A stretch of 64,000 bases of DNA from Saccharomycodes ludwigii (Eukaryota; Ascomycota; Saccharomycetes; Saccharomycodales; Saccharomycodaceae), in NCBI RefSeq assembly GCF_020623625.1, contig NC_060205.1:303501-367500 (forward strand), in the 5' to 3' direction. Positions 50,830-63,980 of this stretch are shown piece by piece (the first letter of the stretch is position 1; each line of letters starts with the position of its first letter). A program made the translations under genes and the position numbers. Below the pieces are notes generated by a model. That model saw only the letters and a list, made by a program, of their open reading frames with translations. It did no database searches and was not told the DNA's origin.

Positions 50830-52587
50830 TCAATTGCTATCTCTCATCTCGATATATTCCAAATATCTACTCTTGGTCCATTTTCTTATCCTTTTTCCGT
50901 AGATATACATAGGAAAAGCCATACAGGTGATACCAAAGTTAATAACAGCTAATGCAATATAAGTGTTCTGAATACCAGAAGCATCTAACCATAAACTACA
51001 AGTAAATGTAAAAATCATTGCCAAATTGTTATTGATTAAAGCTGTACAAACCATACCCTCTAAAACCATTTCAGGATAGCAATCCATTAAATATGACATA
51101 GCTATGTCACCAGAACAACCCCATCCAAATCCGATAAACCCAAGTCCCACATACATCACCCTCCAGTTCTCAACTTTTGCTGTACCCACACCAAACATAA
51201 ACAAACCTGCAGGGCAAATAATAGCACATGCCACAGCAAAGACTAATCTATATTCGGCCTCCACGATGCCTTTGTTTCTTCTGGCTAACCACAAGACAAA
51301 GTAATCGCTAATTACACCAGCATATAAACATCCAATAACTGCCCCAATTAAAGTTGGAACATTCATAATGGCAACAGCAGCATCTGAATAGTTCCATGGA
51401 GCATCATAATATTGGTCCTCTTCAGTGGTTAAGTAAAAAGATAGTAAAACATCTTGCCAGCCCCAAAAAAACCCTGCTAACCAGACTGGGGGGAAACTGA
51501 ACATCTTCAATGTGATCAGCAAATATTTGATATATTGTTTAATACCTATTCCTTTCAAATTTGTAGCTTTAGTAATTAACGCAATTCTTTTCCAATATGA
51601 TGCAAGTTTTTCCTGGCTACCATTAATTAATTCATTATAATCATGAATACCTAATACATGCGCATCCATATCAGAAGATTCTTTATCAAAATGAGTTTCA
51701 GTTATTTTATTAGCAAGCTTATTATCTTTAATATCGCCGCTGATTTCCATTTTCTTTGAATAGCCCATATCACTAGATCCCTTATCATTATCATCTGGAA
51801 CACCCTCTAATATTTGGGTTTCAGAATCGGGCGTTTTATAGCGGGACCTATCAAAATAAGTCTCCTCACATCCAAAAAGTATAACTATTAATAGCCCACC
51901 GTTAATGATTAAAGCTGTATAACCAACCCATCTAAAATTGGTTAAGTCCGAAATGTATCCAGCAATCAAAGGTCCTAGGAAAGTACCAATAGAAGTAGCT
52001 AAAATATAAACAGTTAAAACAGAGCCCAGTTCATGTTGGAAATAAAGATCAGTCAAGGACAATTGGACTTGGGCCTCAGCACATGATTCACTAATACCAA
52101 CAAATAATTGGGACCAAATGGTGTCAGCGGTTCTATTGGCCAAACCAAACCACAAAGCACCAAATAAACCTAAGACAGTACAAATAATATACGTCAATTT
52201 ACGGCCGTATAAATATGCAAAGGGTCCCATGAAAAAGGTACCCCATCCAATACCCAAAAATAAAACACCAGCACCTGTGTTCATTGCATCGTACGAGATC
52301 CCATAGATTTCATTCAAAGAATCCTGAGCAGCACCTGCATCGTTGGAGGTTGCAGCGGTAAAAGCAGTGATAAATGACATTAAAGCAAAATGAAAGTATT
52401 TTCTAAATGGACTCCAGTTTAGGGGATCATTAGGTGAGTCCGATGGCTGTGGCATTAATATTATTCCTGACTTAGGGTCAGTTTTCAATTTAGAGTTAAG
52501 ACAGCCATCTTCTATAGAAGTCTGTATAAAAATGTCAACTGTTCCTGGAATGTATTCTGGATTAGTTTTGTCATTGATGGACTGCAT
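50830..52587 (-). CDS. HOL1: Hol1-type polyamine/histidinol transporter, copy B
   Basis: 585 residues, a tandem paralogue of copy A in the same orientation. Residues about 44-245 and 345 to about 545 are nearly identical to copy A at DNA level, while the first 43 residues, the cytoplasmic loop (about 250-335) and the last 35 residues differ clearly. Differences inside the membrane part are few, for example FQHELGSV against FQHQLGSV in copy A. The fold and motifs are intact, so both copies should be active. A three-codon ATG-TAT-ATT uORF starts at 52713 (minus strand), within a TATA repeat that may precede transcription start. It lacks the Pro-Ser-stop ending described for S. cerevisiae HOL1. 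Confidence 0.9.
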   Translation of the reverse strand: MQSINDKTNPEYIPGTVDIFIQTSIEDGCLNSKLKTDPKSGIILMPQPSDSPNDPLNWSPFRKYFHFALMSFITAFTAATSNDAGAAQDSLNEIYGISYDAMNTGAGVLFLGIGWGTFFMGPFAYLYGRKLTYIICTVLGLFGALWFGLANRTADTIWSQLFVGISESCAEAQVQLSLTDLYFQHELGSVLTVYILATSIGTFLGPLIAGYISDLTNFRWVGYTALIINGGLLIVILFGCEETYFDRSRYKTPDSETQILEGVPDDNDKGSSDMGYSKKMEISGDIKDNKLANKITETHFDKESSDMDAHVLGIHDYNELINGSQEKLASYWKRIALITKATNLKGIGIKQYIKYLLITLKMFSFPPVWLAGFFWGWQDVLLSFYLTTEEDQYYDAPWNYSDAAVAIMNVPTLIGAVIGCLYAGVISDYFVLWLARRNKGIVEAEYRLVFAVACAIICPAGLFMFGVGTAKVENWRVMYVGLGFIGFGWGCSGDIAMSYLMDCYPEMVLEGMVCTALINNNLAMIFTFTCSLWLDASGIQNTYIALAVINFGITCMAFPMYIYGKRIRKWTKSRYLEYIEMRDSN

Positions 52588-53729
52588 TTTGTCTTTCCTA
52601 TTGGTCCTATGATTTTTTATTATTGTTGGTTGATTGCAATGTTAAAAAAATAGAAATAAATAAAATTTATGGAATGGAATAAAAATTAAATAACTTCTTT
52701 ATTAAATATACATATATATATATATATTTTAATTTTTTTTTTTTTTTTTTTTTTGATAAACTACGACCGGCTTTCCCCTTTCCTTTGGATAAAAATACAA
52801 TAAAAAATATATATAATGGATGGAGTTGTAAGAAATATAATCCTTATGAGTCGGTTAAAACTGTTGACATATTAGCCATGTTATTGCTATCATTATTACT
52901 CCCCGAATTAAGATGTTCATTAACAATTAAAAAATATATATTTTTTTTTCCTAAAAAGTCTCTTAAGGTGTTTTTTTCATAGGAAGAAAATATTTTGGCC
53001 AAATAAAAAATACACCAAGATACCATAATATTTTGTATTATTTCTTATCTAGATTACACGTTTTTTTTTTTTGTATTTTTTTATTTGAGTTTTGGAATTA
53101 TCGGAACTTGAACGCCCAAAAACAAAAATAAAAAAAAAAAATAAAAAAATCGGTTAAAACGCGCGCTTTTCTATCTTTGCTTATCTTTTTGACTTTTTTT
53201 TTTTTTTATTCCTGTTTGTAAAGATAATGCTATTTCGTAATGAAATAAAGCAATATAGTAAAGATAACCATTTTTAAACAGCAAAATATCAAGAATTTGT
53301 ACACTTTTGAAAGATATTGTAAAATAAGCGACAATAATTGAAATAAATTAAAAAAAGAATATTATATAAACAATCACCTGAAGTGAGATGTCATATCTTT
53401 GATACTACTACTTTCTGCCAATAAAAGTTGACTTTACTTTTGTTTCTTTTTTTTTTTTTTTTTTTTTTTTAATACTTTCCTCTCTTTTCTTTTTCTTTTT
53501 CTTTTTTTTGTTCTTGATGTTGATCCATTTGTTCTTTTATTAATAAGATCCAGCATGCTAATTTGCAAAACAAATATTAATTTATGATGTCATTAATGCA
53601 AAAAAGATAAAATAGTGCTTACTTATTTTTCTTCTACGAAAATGGAAAAGAAAGGATGTGAGTGTGAGGGGAAATTATAACATTAGTATATAAATACATG
53701 TAAAAAAAAAAAAAAAAAAAATAAGTCGA
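52588..53729. promoter_or_regulatory. HOL1 copy B upstream and SSL1 downstream region
   Basis: 1142 bp. It holds a TA microsatellite and T20 run at 52710-52754, a GC-richer ACGCGCGC at 53159-53166, a T run at 53449-53470 and an A run at 53703-53720. No RNA gene or plausible ORF is recognised. Confidence 0.45.
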
Positions 53730-55301
53730 TTATAATGTAGTCTTGGATTCACACCCAGGACAATTATGTAGTATTTCATGAATAAAAACATCACAATCGA
53801 TACAAAAATCACGTTTACACTCAGTACATCTATATCTGGAACTAGTTAACAATTCACCAGTCTTTTTGTTTTTGAAAATTGGAAATTGTTTATGACAACT
53901 AAAACACTTTACAGTGGGGAAAGTTTCGCTTGTTGAAACTTCTTGGAAGGTTTGTAACGGCATTAAATGATGATATGATCTGGCCAAATGTGTGGATAAA
54001 ATTAACATTAGATCACAACAGGGACAAACCATTGGTAAAGAACAAACTTTACTCTTGCAATTGGGACAAAAATAACCACCATGATTTAATTTGGAATGGC
54101 ATACACAAAAACTTGGCGTTTCTTCTATCATTCTTGTAGGAAATCCCATTTTGACCAATGTGAAACTTTTGTTTAGTTTGTTCATGGGTAATGGAGTAAC
54201 TGCTTCTGTAAATAAATTTTTAAAATGTTGTTCATTAAGTATAATACTGTAAAATGAAGTGTCATTGTAATTAGTTTGTTGACAAATTTCTTTGCAGATT
54301 GATACTTGTGCTGTTAAACCAATGATTTTAACTCTTACTTTATCCTGAACTAAAGATTTAATTGTTTGATGGATATCGCCCGGATCAGTAGAACTTAAAG
54401 ATCCAAAAACCATCAAAACTTCTCTGGTGCTGTGGGAAGGAGCATTAACTAACAAACCTCTTGCTAACTCCAAGGCATTTTGTAATGATGGATATCCCTT
54501 TGGTTCTAGGTTTTTCTTAAAATTATGTAGGATATCTAAATGATCCTGCGGATTGCCACTAATAGGACTTAGAACATTTGCCAAGCCATTTTTCATAGTA
54601 ATTACACCCAACTGAGAAATTGGATTTTGATCAAAAAATTCGTGTATAAATTCAATTAAATATTGTATAGTTAATGCTACTCTGTTCGGCCTTAAATCCT
54701 TTTCAGCCATGACTTCACTATAATCTATTGCCATCACCATGGTTCTAATGATACCTCTTTGGTACGGAGTGATTTGGATTGAAGTTCTTTTCCTTCTCAA
54801 TTCTACAATTTTGGCTGCTAAAATTGCATCATAATCATCCTCTTCTTCAACAATATCCCATGGTCTTTTAATAGTATCTTCCCACGCATATCCACCATTA
54901 GCACCTTGTAAACTATCCTTTATTTTTCTTTTTCTTTTTTTGTTTTTTTCATTTCTCCTTGCTGACATTAATCTTTTTTTATGTGAAGAGGAAGAAGAGG
55001 AAGAATTTTTTTTATTATTGGGTTGTTTACCAGTATGGTTATCTGAAGAAGAATGTAAAGGTGCAGAGGACGCTGAAGAGGGGCGCACTGGTTTAACAAA
55101 TTTAATCCCTTCGTCATCATCATCATCAGAAATAGGACTTATATCTTGTTGCTTTTTAGCATCATTGCCCCTCTTTAATACTTTAATGTCTTCATCTGAA
55201 TCATCTTCAGCTGGGACATTTTGGCCCTTAGTAGTTTTATCATTAATTCTTTTATTTACGACAACAACAACATCATCATCATCTGAAAGTGAATTATTCA
55301 T
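53730..55301 (-). CDS. SSL1: TFIIH core subunit Ssl1 (p44)
   Basis: 523 residues against 461 in S. cerevisiae. The N-terminal 130 residues are charged and low-complexity. The von Willebrand A domain follows at about 180-365, beginning GIIRTMVMAIDYSEVMAEKDLRPNR-like sequence (MVMAIDYS is the MIDAS-like strand). Zinc fingers follow, with CVCHSKLNHGGYFCPNC, VCPCCDL, CFSCHKQFP and a C-terminal RING-like CTECKRDFCIDCDVFIHE...CPGC. Ssl1 activates Rad3 helicase in nucleotide excision repair and transcription initiation. All cysteine pairs are present. It is co-directional with BRE2 and near RLP24 and PPR1, as on S. cerevisiae chromosome XII. Confidence 0.93.
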   Translation of the reverse strand: MNNSLSDDDDVVVVVNKRINDKTTKGQNVPAEDDSDEDIKVLKRGNDAKKQQDISPISDDDDDEGIKFVKPVRPSSASSAPLHSSSDNHTGKQPNNKKNSSSSSSSHKKRLMSARRNEKNKKRKRKIKDSLQGANGGYAWEDTIKRPWDIVEEEDDYDAILAAKIVELRRKRTSIQITPYQRGIIRTMVMAIDYSEVMAEKDLRPNRVALTIQYLIEFIHEFFDQNPISQLGVITMKNGLANVLSPISGNPQDHLDILHNFKKNLEPKGYPSLQNALELARGLLVNAPSHSTREVLMVFGSLSSTDPGDIHQTIKSLVQDKVRVKIIGLTAQVSICKEICQQTNYNDTSFYSIILNEQHFKNLFTEAVTPLPMNKLNKSFTLVKMGFPTRMIEETPSFCVCHSKLNHGGYFCPNCKSKVCSLPMVCPCCDLMLILSTHLARSYHHLMPLQTFQEVSTSETFPTVKCFSCHKQFPIFKNKKTGELLTSSRYRCTECKRDFCIDCDVFIHEILHNCPGCESKTTL

Positions 55302-55601
55302 GATTTACGAGGGAACAAAGTGATGTATTTTGTTTTTATTTTTATTTTTATTTTTGAAGTTATACATTTCATTATATCAGGAATAACTATTAAAAAAAAA
55401 AAAAAAAAAAAAACAAAAAATTCATTAGAGTACGAATCGAGTTTTTTTTTTTTTTTTTTTTTCAAATGGTTCAAAAAGCAGAATACAATCAAGAAAGACG
55501 TATAAAAAAACAAAAACAATAAAATATTACTTCCGAAGTCCGAAAATGAAGTATATAGCCCTTATTAATCTTTTTTTTTTTTCCCCCTATTAAAAAAAGC
55601 A

Positions 55602-57011
55602 TCATTCAGTAAATTCTGCCTCTACTTCATCTATAATGTCCCATACAATATCATCGGCTACTTGTAATTTATATATATCCTGTAAAGTCTTTGCATTTTG
55701 ATATTCTTTTAATATTTGATCATAATATCTTAATTTATCCTTAGTCGTAACTAACTCAGACTCACCTCCATTAAAACAACTTATTGTTGGATAATATCCC
55801 AGCTTACTATTATTAGCATATTTATTTTTCAAAATAACACCTGTTGTTGCTGTTTTTGTGTTTAAACCAGCCCCAATGTTATTATCTCCAGATAGGCCTT
55901 CAATTACATCGGTATTTGAATCCAGCTTATGTTGCTGTTCCTCATGTTTACCGGTTTTCCAAAAATTGTAATAAAATTTATCATTATATTTTAATTCACT
56001 AAAAGGGGGTAAAAATGGTAGCAGCTGGGTAAAACTACAGCCCATTTCTTCGCCATTTAGATAGATCTTCATAAATGAATCTTCTAAATAAAAATTATCA
56101 GTCTCTTCATAGTTTGTTGCCTTTATAGGATCGTCTGAGTCCAATTGGCGTTTTCCAGTGGTAGTTGAGTCTGATTCCCTTTTAGCTTTAACATAATCTG
56201 TAGCTTCAAAATATAACTGGTTCTTATATCTAATTGCTATTTGATCTCTTAGTATATCACTTGGATCACAATTCAATAACAGATCTCTTTCAAATTCCTG
56301 CTGTTTGCTTAATTTTTTACGAGGATTCTTGATAGTATATTTTTGTAGTTGTTTATCTTTAAACAGTAAACATTGTTCTAATTGTTGCTCCATAGTAGGA
56401 AGTTTAACCAAAACACCCACAATGTCGCCTTTTTTTAAGGAAAGTTTATATTTACTGAATGTTTTTAATTTTCCACAATGAACACTTTCTAACGTTTTAT
56501 CTCTAATGCCGTACCCGTAAGAATCATAGCCGATTGGGGCCTCTAAAGAAGCTTCTCTTCTGGATATGCCAAACCTGATATTAGAATTAATATTATCGTT
56601 ATGCAATATTCTAATTTCAAAATAACAAAGGCCTTCTTTTATGGCTACCTCAGATTTAATGGATCTCCACCCGTATTTTTTGGGTACTGTGCATTGATGG
56701 AAAAAATTATTTTCAGTTAGATAAATTTCGTCGCTTTTGTCTGTGAGACTTAAACCACCTATATCATCATTTTCAATGGCGTATTCTGTAGTAACAAATT
56801 TTAGTTTAGTGAATAATGGGTTGGCTTGGCAAGGAGAATAGATAAAATTTCTTTTATTTAATGGTGCCTCTTCTGGTTTAATTAAATGGTTGTCTTTTTT
56901 TAATAGCTGTGGTAATGGGGGTCTTCTTATGAGATTTTCATCGTTTAGATTATTTTTATTTTTGAATACAAAATCCGTAGATTCATTATAAGGAATAGTA
57001 TAAATTTTCAT
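55602..57011 (-). CDS. BRE2: COMPASS subunit Bre2 (Ash2-like SPRY protein)
   Basis: 469 residues (505 in S. cerevisiae). The SPRY domain begins at about 115 (GWRSIKSEVAIKEGLCYFEI). It continues through RFGISRREASLEAPIGYD, YGYGIRDKTLESVHCGK and KKGDIVGVLVKLP. It is split by a charged insert of about 90 residues before the second half (MKIYLNGEEMGCSF). The C-terminal helix ending DDIVWDIIDEVEAEF is the Sdc1-binding region. Bre2 is required with Sdc1 for H3K4 methylation by Set1. It is divergent from PPR1, as in YLR015W/YLR014C. Confidence 0.92.
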   Translation of the reverse strand: MKIYTIPYNESTDFVFKNKNNLNDENLIRRPPLPQLLKKDNHLIKPEEAPLNKRNFIYSPCQANPLFTKLKFVTTEYAIENDDIGGLSLTDKSDEIYLTENNFFHQCTVPKKYGWRSIKSEVAIKEGLCYFEIRILHNDNINSNIRFGISRREASLEAPIGYDSYGYGIRDKTLESVHCGKLKTFSKYKLSLKKGDIVGVLVKLPTMEQQLEQCLLFKDKQLQKYTIKNPRKKLSKQQEFERDLLLNCDPSDILRDQIAIRYKNQLYFEATDYVKAKRESDSTTTGKRQLDSDDPIKATNYEETDNFYLEDSFMKIYLNGEEMGCSFTQLLPFLPPFSELKYNDKFYYNFWKTGKHEEQQHKLDSNTDVIEGLSGDNNIGAGLNTKTATTGVILKNKYANNSKLGYYPTISCFNGGESELVTTKDKLRYYDQILKEYQNAKTLQDIYKLQVADDIVWDIIDEVEAEFTE

Positions 57012-57706
57012 TTTTCGATTTTGTTCGTAATGGTTTTGAACAACAGTGAATGCATATAGTTTATAGGAAAGTTATTCGAGGTAATTGTGAAGGCAATACA
57101 GAGTAAGTGTAATAATTGCAAACACCTCTTTCGTTTTATGGATGTGGTAATATTTTACGCGATTGATAAATATTTGTAATTTTTGATACGAAATGTTCTG
57201 TAAATCCGGGTTAATGTATATGTTTTATTGTTTGTGATTTAAAAAAAAAGAAATATTAATAAAAGTGTGCAGATGGGCGGGGGGACAATGCTCTCGGATA
57301 TGACCGAAAGGATGGAGATGGATATTAAAAAAACGTGAAAGAAAGAAAAACACGCACGCGTTTTTATAGAAATTGAGCAAAATGATAAGAAAATTATTCG
57401 AATTCTTTCTTTTTCTGTCTTGTAAAAAAAAAAAACACATGGCAAGCCCTAATTCTGGTTTGTTTGTTTTTCGCATTTGTTATTACTTCTCTTTTGACTA
57501 TTTCAAGATAAAATAAAAAAAGATTAATATTTCTTAACAAACTTCTACACACATTTCATCATCTTTTATAGGCTTTTAAACCCTTTGTCTTCTTATACAC
57601 TTTATATATTTCACACAGCCAATAGAATACCATAAATCAATTCACAACTAGGAAAATAAGAGTAAGGAAAAAATAAAAAAAATAAAAAATAAAAAATAAA
57701 AAAACA
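57012..57706. promoter_or_regulatory. BRE2/PPR1 divergent promoter region
   Basis: 695 bp between divergent genes. It contains the CGG-N6-CCG palindrome at 57295-57306, an ACGCGT at 57356-57361 and an AAAAAT repeat just before the PPR1 ATG (57667-57701). No further ORF is convincing. Confidence 0.55.
57294..57307. promoter_or_regulatory. Candidate Ppr1 binding site (CGG-N6-CCG)
   Basis: TCGGATATGACCGA is an inverted CGG/CCG pair with a 6-bp gap. The right arm extends to CCGAA, matching the TTCGG-N6-CCGAA consensus known for Ppr1 at URA genes; the left arm is CTCGG. It lies about 400 bp upstream of PPR1 and 284 bp upstream of BRE2. Confidence 0.5.
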
Positions 57707-60976
<3,270 letters not shown>

Positions 60977-61469
60977 GTTTTTTTGTAAGTTGTTAGATAG
61001 CCATTTTATTTTTTTTTTTTTTGTTTTTCTCTAAATACTGTTGAGAAATTATTTTTAAAAACTTATCTTTGTTTGTAGTAGTAGTGATAATGATGATGGT
61101 AATGGCGGTATTCAGGTCAATATTATTATTCAATTATTTAAATGTAATTTGATATACACATTGTTAATATATGTTATTTATTGGGGGAAAAAAATATCCC
61201 AATATACCAATTTCTTTTATAATCCTTTTTTAGCTAAATAGCTCTTCATTTATAATTTTTTGCATTTTTTTAACATTATATTGGTATCTTTTCAAGCCAT
61301 TAGTTTCTTAGGGTTTTTAGTTCTATTAAATGACTTCTTCCTTTTTTTTTTTTTTTTTTTTTTTTTCTTTTGAATGTTTAAAAAAAAAAAAGACTCGGTT
61401 CTTCTTCCATCATGTTTCAAAGGTTTCGGAGCACAAGCTGGGAGCCAAAGTTATTAAAGGTAATATCAA

Positions 61470-61503
<34 letters not shown>

Positions 61504-61561
61504 GCGATCCTGAAAATAATAAAAATTCATTTATATTGTTAACAGCATCCATAACGATAAA
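60977..61561. other. PPR1-TRM61-like intergenic region
   Basis: 585 bp between co-directional genes. T runs lie at about 61009-61021, 61345-61366 and 61486-61502, with an A run at 61381-61391 and a TA microsatellite at 61470-61486. No RNA gene is recognised. Confidence 0.45.
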
Positions 61562-62722
61562 ATGGCTACCAAGTTTAAACCTTTTGATGTTGTAATTGCA
61601 AGGTATTTACTTAAGCCAAATGAAGTATTTCACTTATCCAAACCATTGATGTATGGTGCTAAAATTAATACAGGATTCGGATCAATCAATCATGATGATA
61701 TTATAGGCAAACCTTTGCGTTCAATTGTATTTGGAGATAAAGATAAAAAACACAAATATATCGTAACGCGAGCCAGACTTTCTGAATACGTGATCAATGT
61801 AAAAAGAGAGGCTCAGCCTATTTATCCAGTTGATGCATCTTTAATTGTCCAGGCAGCAGATATAAATGTATCCTACCCAACATTGAAATCAGTGGATGAT
61901 ACTGAAATTTATAAGGAGATTGACATATTTAGACGAAGAGGATATAAATTGGCAAAAAATAAAAGGAATGATATAAAAAACGATAGTTCCAGTATCAATA
62001 AAAAAGAGGAAATAATTCAAGAAAAATTATTGATACTGCATGGACCAATAAATTCATACAATGGTAAAACCATTACTCGATGTAGCACTCCACCGTTACA
62101 ATTTTTAGAATGTGGGACAGGTCATGGATCATTAACTTTACAAATCTGTAAAAGTATTCATGCATCTAATTGTTATTTTGATGGGATAAATGATTTAAGC
62201 AGAGGATCGATAATACATTCATTGGACAGAAATTTGAAGCATATGAAAATTGGTATAGGTACAGTTTCCGGATTTCAAAAGGGGATTTACTTAGATGATG
62301 TAGAATTTCATTACGAACCAATAGGACCAAGCAACTGGGTTAATAGTGACATAGCAAATTATTATAGGCAGCTTTGTGATACAACGGAGTTTCTGCAGGG
62401 GTGTTTTTTGGATATGCCCTCTCCTGAACATGAATTTACTGAATTATCTAAATATTTAACGGTAGATGGTTTTATCATAGTTTTTACACCATCTATTTCA
62501 CAAATTTGGGATTGTTATACGTTTGTTAAAGATAATGACTTAAAATTAACCCTAGTCAGCACTTTTGAATTACTGACGGGTGGTAATGGTGGTATGAGAG
62601 AGTGGGATGTTAGACGGGTCATGATTAGAAATTCTGAAATGGTAGGTAAAGTAGTAAAACCAAGAATTGGTGTAAGAATAGTAGGTGGAGGGTTTATTGG
62701 TATATTTAGGAAAATCCCATAA
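61562..62722 (+). CDS. TRM61-family m1A58 tRNA methyltransferase-like protein, probably mitochondrial
   Basis: 386 residues. The N-terminal beta-barrel resembles Trm61 (FGSINHDDIIGKPLRSIVFG, then PVDASLIVQAADI). Methyltransferase motif I is LECGTGHGSLTLQI at about 181-195, and FLDMPSPEHEF at about 280 takes the place of the FLDLPAPW motif. Trm61 catalyses N1-methylation of A58 in the T loop. This is not the nuclear GCD14: it lacks that protein's C-terminal extension and is too divergent. The basic N-terminus and fast evolution suit a mitochondrial paralogue such as a TRMT61B type, which is inference. The canonical Asp-Leu-Pro-Ala-Pro is altered to Asp-Met-Pro-Ser-Pro, leaving the Asp and both Pro. 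Confidence 0.75.
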   Translation: MATKFKPFDVVIARYLLKPNEVFHLSKPLMYGAKINTGFGSINHDDIIGKPLRSIVFGDKDKKHKYIVTRARLSEYVINVKREAQPIYPVDASLIVQAADINVSYPTLKSVDDTEIYKEIDIFRRRGYKLAKNKRNDIKNDSSSINKKEEIIQEKLLILHGPINSYNGKTITRCSTPPLQFLECGTGHGSLTLQICKSIHASNCYFDGINDLSRGSIIHSLDRNLKHMKIGIGTVSGFQKGIYLDDVEFHYEPIGPSNWVNSDIANYYRQLCDTTEFLQGCFLDMPSPEHEFTELSKYLTVDGFIIVFTPSISQIWDCYTFVKDNDLKLTLVSTFELLTGGNGGMREWDVRRVMIRNSEMVGKVVKPRIGVRIVGGGFIGIFRKIP

Positions 62723-63225
62723 TAGTTTTGTGATTATGGGTCTTCGCCAACATGCAAGAAATATTTAGACCAAGGAATAACGGATAAAAATAACTAATTA
62801 ATATAATAAATGATTTATATTTTTTTTTTAAAAAATTCTTTTTAGTATACATGTAAACAATACGTGGTGTGTTTATATTCACGAAAATATAAACTGGGAA
62901 AACAACTCCAACGACATTATTGTGAAGATTCATTCAGAAAAAAAGGAAAATAAAAAAAAGATGTAAAAAGCTAACCTAAAAATAAAAGGAAAACAAAGTT
63001 GATACCAAAAGAAAGGGGGGGGGGAGAAGAACCAAAACAAATGAAAAGTCAATATATATATGATTAAGTTAACGCTATTAATTTAGGCATTGAATAAATA
63101 AATAAAAAGTATTTCTCTCTCTCACATACACTTTAATTATTCTCTTATATTCCTGAGTCATTCTCTTGAGTTTATTATTAATCTTTTTTTGCTTCTATTA
63201 TTATTTATTTATTATTTCTATTGAA
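62723..63225. other. Convergent intergenic region before RLP24
   Basis: 503 bp between the TRM61-like stop and the RLP24 stop. It carries a G run of about 9 at 63016-63024 and A/T-rich simple sequence. A TTATTATTATTTATTTATTA stretch lies near 63197-63216 just beyond RLP24. No gene is seen. Confidence 0.45.
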
Positions 63226-63807
63226 TCAAAATGCAATCTTCTTGGATCTTTTTTTATTCTTCAACATAATCTTGACACGTTCTGGTTCAGCTTCCTCTTC
63301 CTCGCTTTCATCAATATCCATTTCTTCGTCCTCACTTTGTTCGTCCTCTAGTTCCATTTTAGCTTCCTTTTCAGCTTGCTTAGTCAACTCAACTTCTCTC
63401 ATATTTAATAATTCAGCATTTCTTTCAATTAATTCTTTATCTCTCAAGAAATCTCTTTCTTTATTGCCTCTCATTCTATTCTTATAAAAGGCCCTTTCCC
63501 TCTTTTGTCTAATTTCCTCAATTCTACTCATGGCCTTTAATGTAGTAGCAACTAATTCTCTATTGTATCTTACTGGAACATTTCTTCTTTGAGCAAATGT
63601 CAAAGTACTATCAACAGCCAATTCTTTGCCTGCAGCTTTACGGAATGCCTTTGTCCATTTTAATTTACGAGGATTACGTCTTTGTTTAAAAGCCTTGTGG
63701 CATTTAGAACGACAAAATCTAAACTCTTTAGCATCATTACGTACAAACATGATACCATGACCTGGATAAACAGGAGAAGAACAAAAATGACATTGATAAA
63801 TTCTCAT
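63226..63807 (-). CDS. RLP24: Ribosomal-like protein Rlp24, 60S biogenesis
   Basis: 193 residues (199 in S. cerevisiae). The eL24-type zinc finger uses C6, C9, C32 and C36 (QCHFCSS... FRFCRSKC). The helix [20 protein letters not shown] and a long charged C-terminus (acidic, then [11 protein letters not shown]) follow. Rlp24 holds the place of eL24 in nuclear pre-60S particles and recruits and activates the AAA ATPase Drg1 in the cytoplasm, whereupon it is exchanged for eL24. The C-terminal tail needed for Drg1 is present. The neighbourhood matches YLR009W. Confidence 0.95.
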   Translation of the reverse strand: MRIYQCHFCSSPVYPGHGIMFVRNDAKEFRFCRSKCHKAFKQRRNPRKLKWTKAFRKAAGKELAVDSTLTFAQRRNVPVRYNRELVATTLKAMSRIEEIRQKRERAFYKNRMRGNKERDFLRDKELIERNAELLNMREVELTKQAEKEAKMELEDEQSEDEEMDIDESEEEEAEPERVKIMLKNKKRSKKIAF

Positions 63808-63962
63808 TATTATAGCTATATGAACTTAAATCAGTAGATACTATTTATTTCTTATTATTCGTTTTTTTTTTTTTTTTTGTTATATATAGGAAAAAGAAAA
63901 CTTTATGTGAGTCAAAAAATCAAAAGATTAAAAGATATACAGCGAATTAAGTTAAAAAGTGA

Positions 63963-63980
63963 TGAAAATTTAAATTTTTT
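63963..63980. promoter_or_regulatory. RRPE-like element upstream of RLP24
   Basis: TGAAAATTTAAATTTTTT, about 156-173 bp upstream of the RLP24 ATG, resembles the RRPE element (TGAAAATTTTT) of ribosome-biogenesis genes. AT-rich background makes chance occurrence likely, and no PAC box (GCGATGAG) is seen in the 193 bp available. Confidence 0.25.

Noticed and set aside
53159-53166. ACGCGCGC as a possible MCB
   Set aside because: It is not the exact ACGCGT core and lies 570 bp from HOL1 copy B, which is not a cell-cycle gene.
63963-63980. RRPE before RLP24 as a strong call
   Set aside because: The match is AT-only in AT-rich DNA and lacks a PAC partner in the visible 193 bp; kept only as a low-confidence feature.
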